Positions 29,125 through 32,129 of a DNA stretch of 32,129 nt are shown here, one piece after another; positions within the stretch are counted from its first letter, which is position 1, and every line of letters starts with the position of its first letter. This stretch comes from Candidatus Omnitrophota bacterium (lineage in GTDB: Bacteria; Omnitrophota; Gorgyraeia; Zapsychrales; Zapsychraceae), in assembly GCA_029568545.1 (NCBI GenBank), contig JAKQAH010000002.1, positions 1 to 32,129 on the forward strand, given 5' to 3'. A program made the translations under genes and the position numbers. The notes under the pieces are model-generated. The model was not told where the DNA came from, searched no databases, and was given only the letters and a program-made list of their open reading frames with translations.

Positions 29125-29886
29125 TTATTTGAGTTCAATGCCAACGGGGCAATGGTCCGACCCCGTGACTTTGTCCAATATAACAGCTTTTTTGATTTTG
29201 GGAAGCAGGTTCTCGCTGACGAAGAAATAATCGATCCGCCAGCCGATATTCCGATCCCGGGCGCTCGTTTTGTAATCCCACCACGTATAATGGCCGCCAT
29301 CCTTGTAAAAATGACGGAACGTATCCACATAACCACTGTTGATAAATTTTGAAACCCAGGCGCGTTCCTCGGGGAGAAACCCTGTGTTCTTTTCATTCTC
29401 CTTGGGCCTGGCCAGGTCAATCGCTTCATGGGCCGTATTGACATCGCCGCATAAAATAATGCCTTTGCCTTGTTTTTTCAGGGCATTGGCTTTTTTTAAG
29501 AAGGCATCGTAAAAATTCATTTTAAAAGGCACCCGTTTATTTCCCGCCCCGCCGTTCGGAAAATAGATATTGAAAAGGATGAAATTCCCGTAATCCAGCA
29601 TGAGCGTTCGGCCTTCCGAATCGAACTCCTTGACGCCCAGCCCTTCCCGCACAGTCTTCGGTTCAATTTTCGTAAAGACCGCTGTTCCGCTATAGCCTTT
29701 CTTCTCAGCAGCGGACCAATAGGTCCGATAGCCGTCGGGTGACCGCAATTCATCCGTCAATTGTTCCGGATGGCATTTTGTTTCCTGAACGCAGAGGATA
29801 TCCGGCGATTCTTTTTGGAGCCATTCCAGAAAACCTTTTTTCTGGACCGCCCGGATCCCGTTGACGTTCCAGCTCAAAATCCTCAT
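29125..29886 (-). CDS. xth: Exodeoxyribonuclease III
   Basis: MRILSWNVNGIRAVQKKGFLEWLQ; LCVQETK; GDVNTAHEAIDLARPKEN; WRIDYFFVSENL; GSDHCPV. Start corrected from 29955 to 29886. Confidence 0.95.
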   Translation of the reverse strand: MRILSWNVNGIRAVQKKGFLEWLQKESPDILCVQETKCHPEQLTDELRSPDGYRTYWSAAEKKGYSGTAVFTKIEPKTVREGLGVKEFDSEGRTLMLDYGNFILFNIYFPNGGAGNKRVPFKMNFYDAFLKKANALKKQGKGIILCGDVNTAHEAIDLARPKENEKNTGFLPEERAWVSKFINSGYVDTFRHFYKDGGHYTWWDYKTSARDRNIGWRIDYFFVSENLLPKIKKAVILDKVTGSDHCPVGIELK

Positions 29887-29906
29887 ACAGCCTCGCCCCT
29901 TTTTTC

Positions 29907-30989
29907 TTAATTGATCCTGACCGGCATCCGCTTCGATCCCCAGATTCCCGGACACTCGTCAAATTCTCCCGCGCAGACCGCGCCGCATTGGCGGCATTGG
30001 TTCTTATTTTTCAGATGATACGCTCCCAATTCATACCAATCCCGCTCGATCAAAAGCTGCCCGCATGTTCCGCAATACGTGCTGCCCCCCTGAGGATCAT
30101 GCACGTTGCCCGTGTAAACATGTTTCAAGCCTTTCGAGATCGCAATATCCCTGGCGCGTTTTAACGTTGCCGGCGGAGTCGCGGGATGATCCGTCATCTG
30201 AAAGTCAGGATGGAACGCGCTGAAATGCAGCGGCACTTCCATTCCAAGATCCTCCGCGATCCATTCGCTCATGGCGTGAAGCTCGTGGTCGCTGTCGTTT
30301 TCCCCGGGGATCAGCAGGGTCGTGATCTCAAACCAGACCTTCGTTTCCCTCTTCAAATATACCAAGGTATCCAGAACCGGCTGCAAAGCCCCCGACGAGA
30401 TTTTCCGGTAAAAATCGTCACTAAAGGCCTTAAGGTCCACATTCGCCGCATCCATCTTCCCCAAGAAATCGGCCCGGGCCTTATCCGTGATATATCCTGC
30501 TGTCACGGCCACCGTCTTGATGCCGAGCGCATGGCACGCGTCAGCAATATCCATCGCATATTCAGCAAAAATCACCGGGTCATTATAGGTGAACGCGACG
30601 CTTTTGCAATTTGTCTCTTTCGCGCAGCGCGCAATTGCTTCCGGCGACGCCTCGTCGGTCAGGCGGTCCCATTCGCGCGATTTGCTGATGTGCCAGTTCT
30701 GGCAAAACTTGCAGCCCAGATTGCAACCGGCCGTCCCGAAAGAAAGAACGCTGGTCCCCGGATAAAAATGGTGAAGCGGTTTTTTCTCGATCGGATCGAT
30801 ACAGAATCCGCTGCTGCGGCCATACGTCGTTAGAATCATTTCCCCGCCGATATTCTGGCGGACAAAACAGAATCCCCGCTGTCCTTCCTGCAGCGAACAA
30901 TACCTCGGGCACAGCTCGCAAAGAAGGCGGCCGGCCTCCTGTTTCTTCCAATAACGCCCGATGTAGCCCTTGGGATTTGCATCGCCCAT
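29907..30989 (-). CDS. amrS: AmmeMemoRadiSam-type radical SAM enzyme (AmrS)
   Basis: CELCPRYCSLQEGQRGFCFVR; radical SAM GTAGCNLGCKFCQNWHISK; TYNDPVIFAEYAMDIADACHALGIKTVAVTAGYI; C-terminal Cys pairs. Start set at MGDANPKGY. Confidence 0.88.
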   Translation of the reverse strand: MGDANPKGYIGRYWKKQEAGRLLCELCPRYCSLQEGQRGFCFVRQNIGGEMILTTYGRSSGFCIDPIEKKPLHHFYPGTSVLSFGTAGCNLGCKFCQNWHISKSREWDRLTDEASPEAIARCAKETNCKSVAFTYNDPVIFAEYAMDIADACHALGIKTVAVTAGYITDKARADFLGKMDAANVDLKAFSDDFYRKISSGALQPVLDTLVYLKRETKVWFEITTLLIPGENDSDHELHAMSEWIAEDLGMEVPLHFSAFHPDFQMTDHPATPPATLKRARDIAISKGLKHVYTGNVHDPQGGSTYCGTCGQLLIERDWYELGAYHLKNKNQCRQCGAVCAGEFDECPGIWGSKRMPVRIN

Positions 30990-31011
30990 ATCAGCCTCTT
31001 TACCATCCGGA

Positions 31012-31404
31012 TCATTTTCTTTTGCGCACAAACATCGGCAGCGAGGCCCTGCTTTTGGCGCCAATTGTCAGATCAATAGAATATTCGCCGCATTTATCGA
31101 CTTTCAGCCCCTGAATATTGAGAATGAGATTCGCCGAACTGGTTTTTTGCCCCTCGGAGTAATCGATCTTAATCACTCCGTGAGTGGCGGGAACAATGTG
31201 CTTTCCATCAGCGTCGATGAATTTCACGGATACATTATGTTCATTCCCCTCGCTCAAATGGAACCTGACCCGCAGCGCTACCGTACAGTGCGGATGCACG
31301 GCCGGCAATTTGCCCACCCAAAGCGTATCAAACGCCCCCAGCACGTTCAGCTTTCCGTTCTCCGTCGTTGCCGCATCGCATAAAGAAAATATCTCGATTT
31401 GCAT
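31012..31404 (-). CDS. DUF6941-like small protein
   Basis: LCDAATTENGKLNVLGAFDTLWVGKLPAVHPHCTVALRVRFHLSEGNEHNVSVKFIDADGKHI; pattern recalls the DUF6941 family. Confidence 0.65.
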   Translation of the reverse strand: MQIEIFSLCDAATTENGKLNVLGAFDTLWVGKLPAVHPHCTVALRVRFHLSEGNEHNVSVKFIDADGKHIVPATHGVIKIDYSEGQKTSSANLILNIQGLKVDKCGEYSIDLTIGAKSRASLPMFVRKRK

Positions 31405-31419
31405 CCTGCTCTCCTTGTG

Positions 31420-32129
31420 TTACGCTGCCGCTGCTCGATCCTGATGCTTCCGGATTTCTCTTAATGTTTTGACGTCCAAACCGAATTGATCGGCCTGTTC
31501 GAGAGCTCGTTTCAGGCGGTCCGGCGCGGCGCGCCCGATGCACTTATGGCTGAGATCGCCATGAAACGCTTTAACCATCCCGGCGATCAGATCTTCTCTC
31601 TTAAATGTCTTTCCAATCAAGCAAAATTGGATATCCATCACATCTTCAGCGACCGCCCGGGCGAATGCCTGATGCTTCTCCCAAAGATCCCCGACTGTTC
31701 CGCCGGTTTTTAATCCGGCAATATTGGCCGTTAAAATATAGACATTTTTGACAACGAGCTCGAAAAGCAATGCCTCCGCATTCTCGACAATAGAGCAAGG
31801 AATGTGAAGTGTGCCCAAGGCGTCTTTAACAAGGTGCGCGTGCGGGCCGAAGACAATGGACGGAATAAGCACCTTGGCGTCCTGCCCGATCTTTTTTTCA
31901 AACCACACGGAAATCACCGTCGGATCCTTGATCTGATGCGCCTGCCAATCCCGGGGAAGAAGTTCATTCTGGAGCAAAATCAACCGGTCATGCCAAGGCT
32001 TCGGAACGGCATCCAGAACGCTATGGAGATCTTTTTCGCCGACAGCGACAATAACCGCTTGCGGGTTGCCAACCTTTTCCTTCACTTCACTCAACGCCAT
32101 TCCCTGCTCCACCGGATAAACAGGATGGC
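31420..32129 (-). CDS. Uncharacterized Rossmann/ketopantoate-reductase-like protein (N-terminus clipped by window edge)
   Basis: Frame stays open beyond the listed GTG (...HPVYPVEQGMALSEVKEK). AVIVAVGEKDLHSVLDAVPKPWHDRLILLQNELLPRDW looks like a dinucleotide-fold strand-helix pattern; later TGGTVGDLWEKHQAFARAVAEDV. Confidence 0.5.
   Translation of the reverse strand, partial: HPVYPVEQGMALSEVKEKVGNPQAVIVAVGEKDLHSVLDAVPKPWHDRLILLQNELLPRDWQAHQIKDPTVISVWFEKKIGQDAKVLIPSIVFGPHAHLVKDALGTLHIPCSIVENAEALLFELVVKNVYILTANIAGLKTGGTVGDLWEKHQAFARAVAEDVMDIQFCLIGKTFKREDLIAGMVKAFHGDLSHKCIGRAAPDRLKRALEQADQFGLDVKTLREIRKHQDRAAAA

Noticed and set aside
28563-29444. 293-aa reading of the sodC ORF as a fusion with an N-terminal extension
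   Set aside because: The extra N-terminal part is out-of-frame xth sequence. A strong RBS and a signal peptide start at 29108.

Overview
The window is gene-dense and almost entirely minus-strand. It looks like ordinary bacterial chromosome; the gene content resembles PVC/Omnitrophota-type genomes, but I cannot prove the taxon. From low to high coordinate it holds: recG (clipped at the left edge); a Minf_1886-like protein; one lone plus-strand membrane protein; a complete Pho module (phoU, arsC, pstB, pstA, pstC, pstS, a porin, a receiver-only response regulator, phoR, phoB); moeA plus a full [NiFe]-hydrogenase maturation set (hypE, D, C, F, an M52-like protease, hypB, hypA) without structural genes; a candidate metal permease; a heme block (hemG/hemY-like, hemE, a PilZ protein, hemN); a Cys-rich membrane protein of unknown function; acs; an isochorismatase-like hydrolase; sodC; xth; amrS; a DUF6941-like protein; and a Rossmann-like protein clipped at the right edge. 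I found no rRNA, tRNA, CRISPR, transposon or phage signal. The strongest non-obvious signal is regulatory. Two Pho boxes of four repeats each (TTCACA-like hexamers at exact 11-bp periodicity) both sit 9 nt upstream of a -10-like hexamer. One precedes the porin-pst-arsC-phoU block and the other precedes the receiver-only regulator. I see no convincing wholly new multi-gene system.
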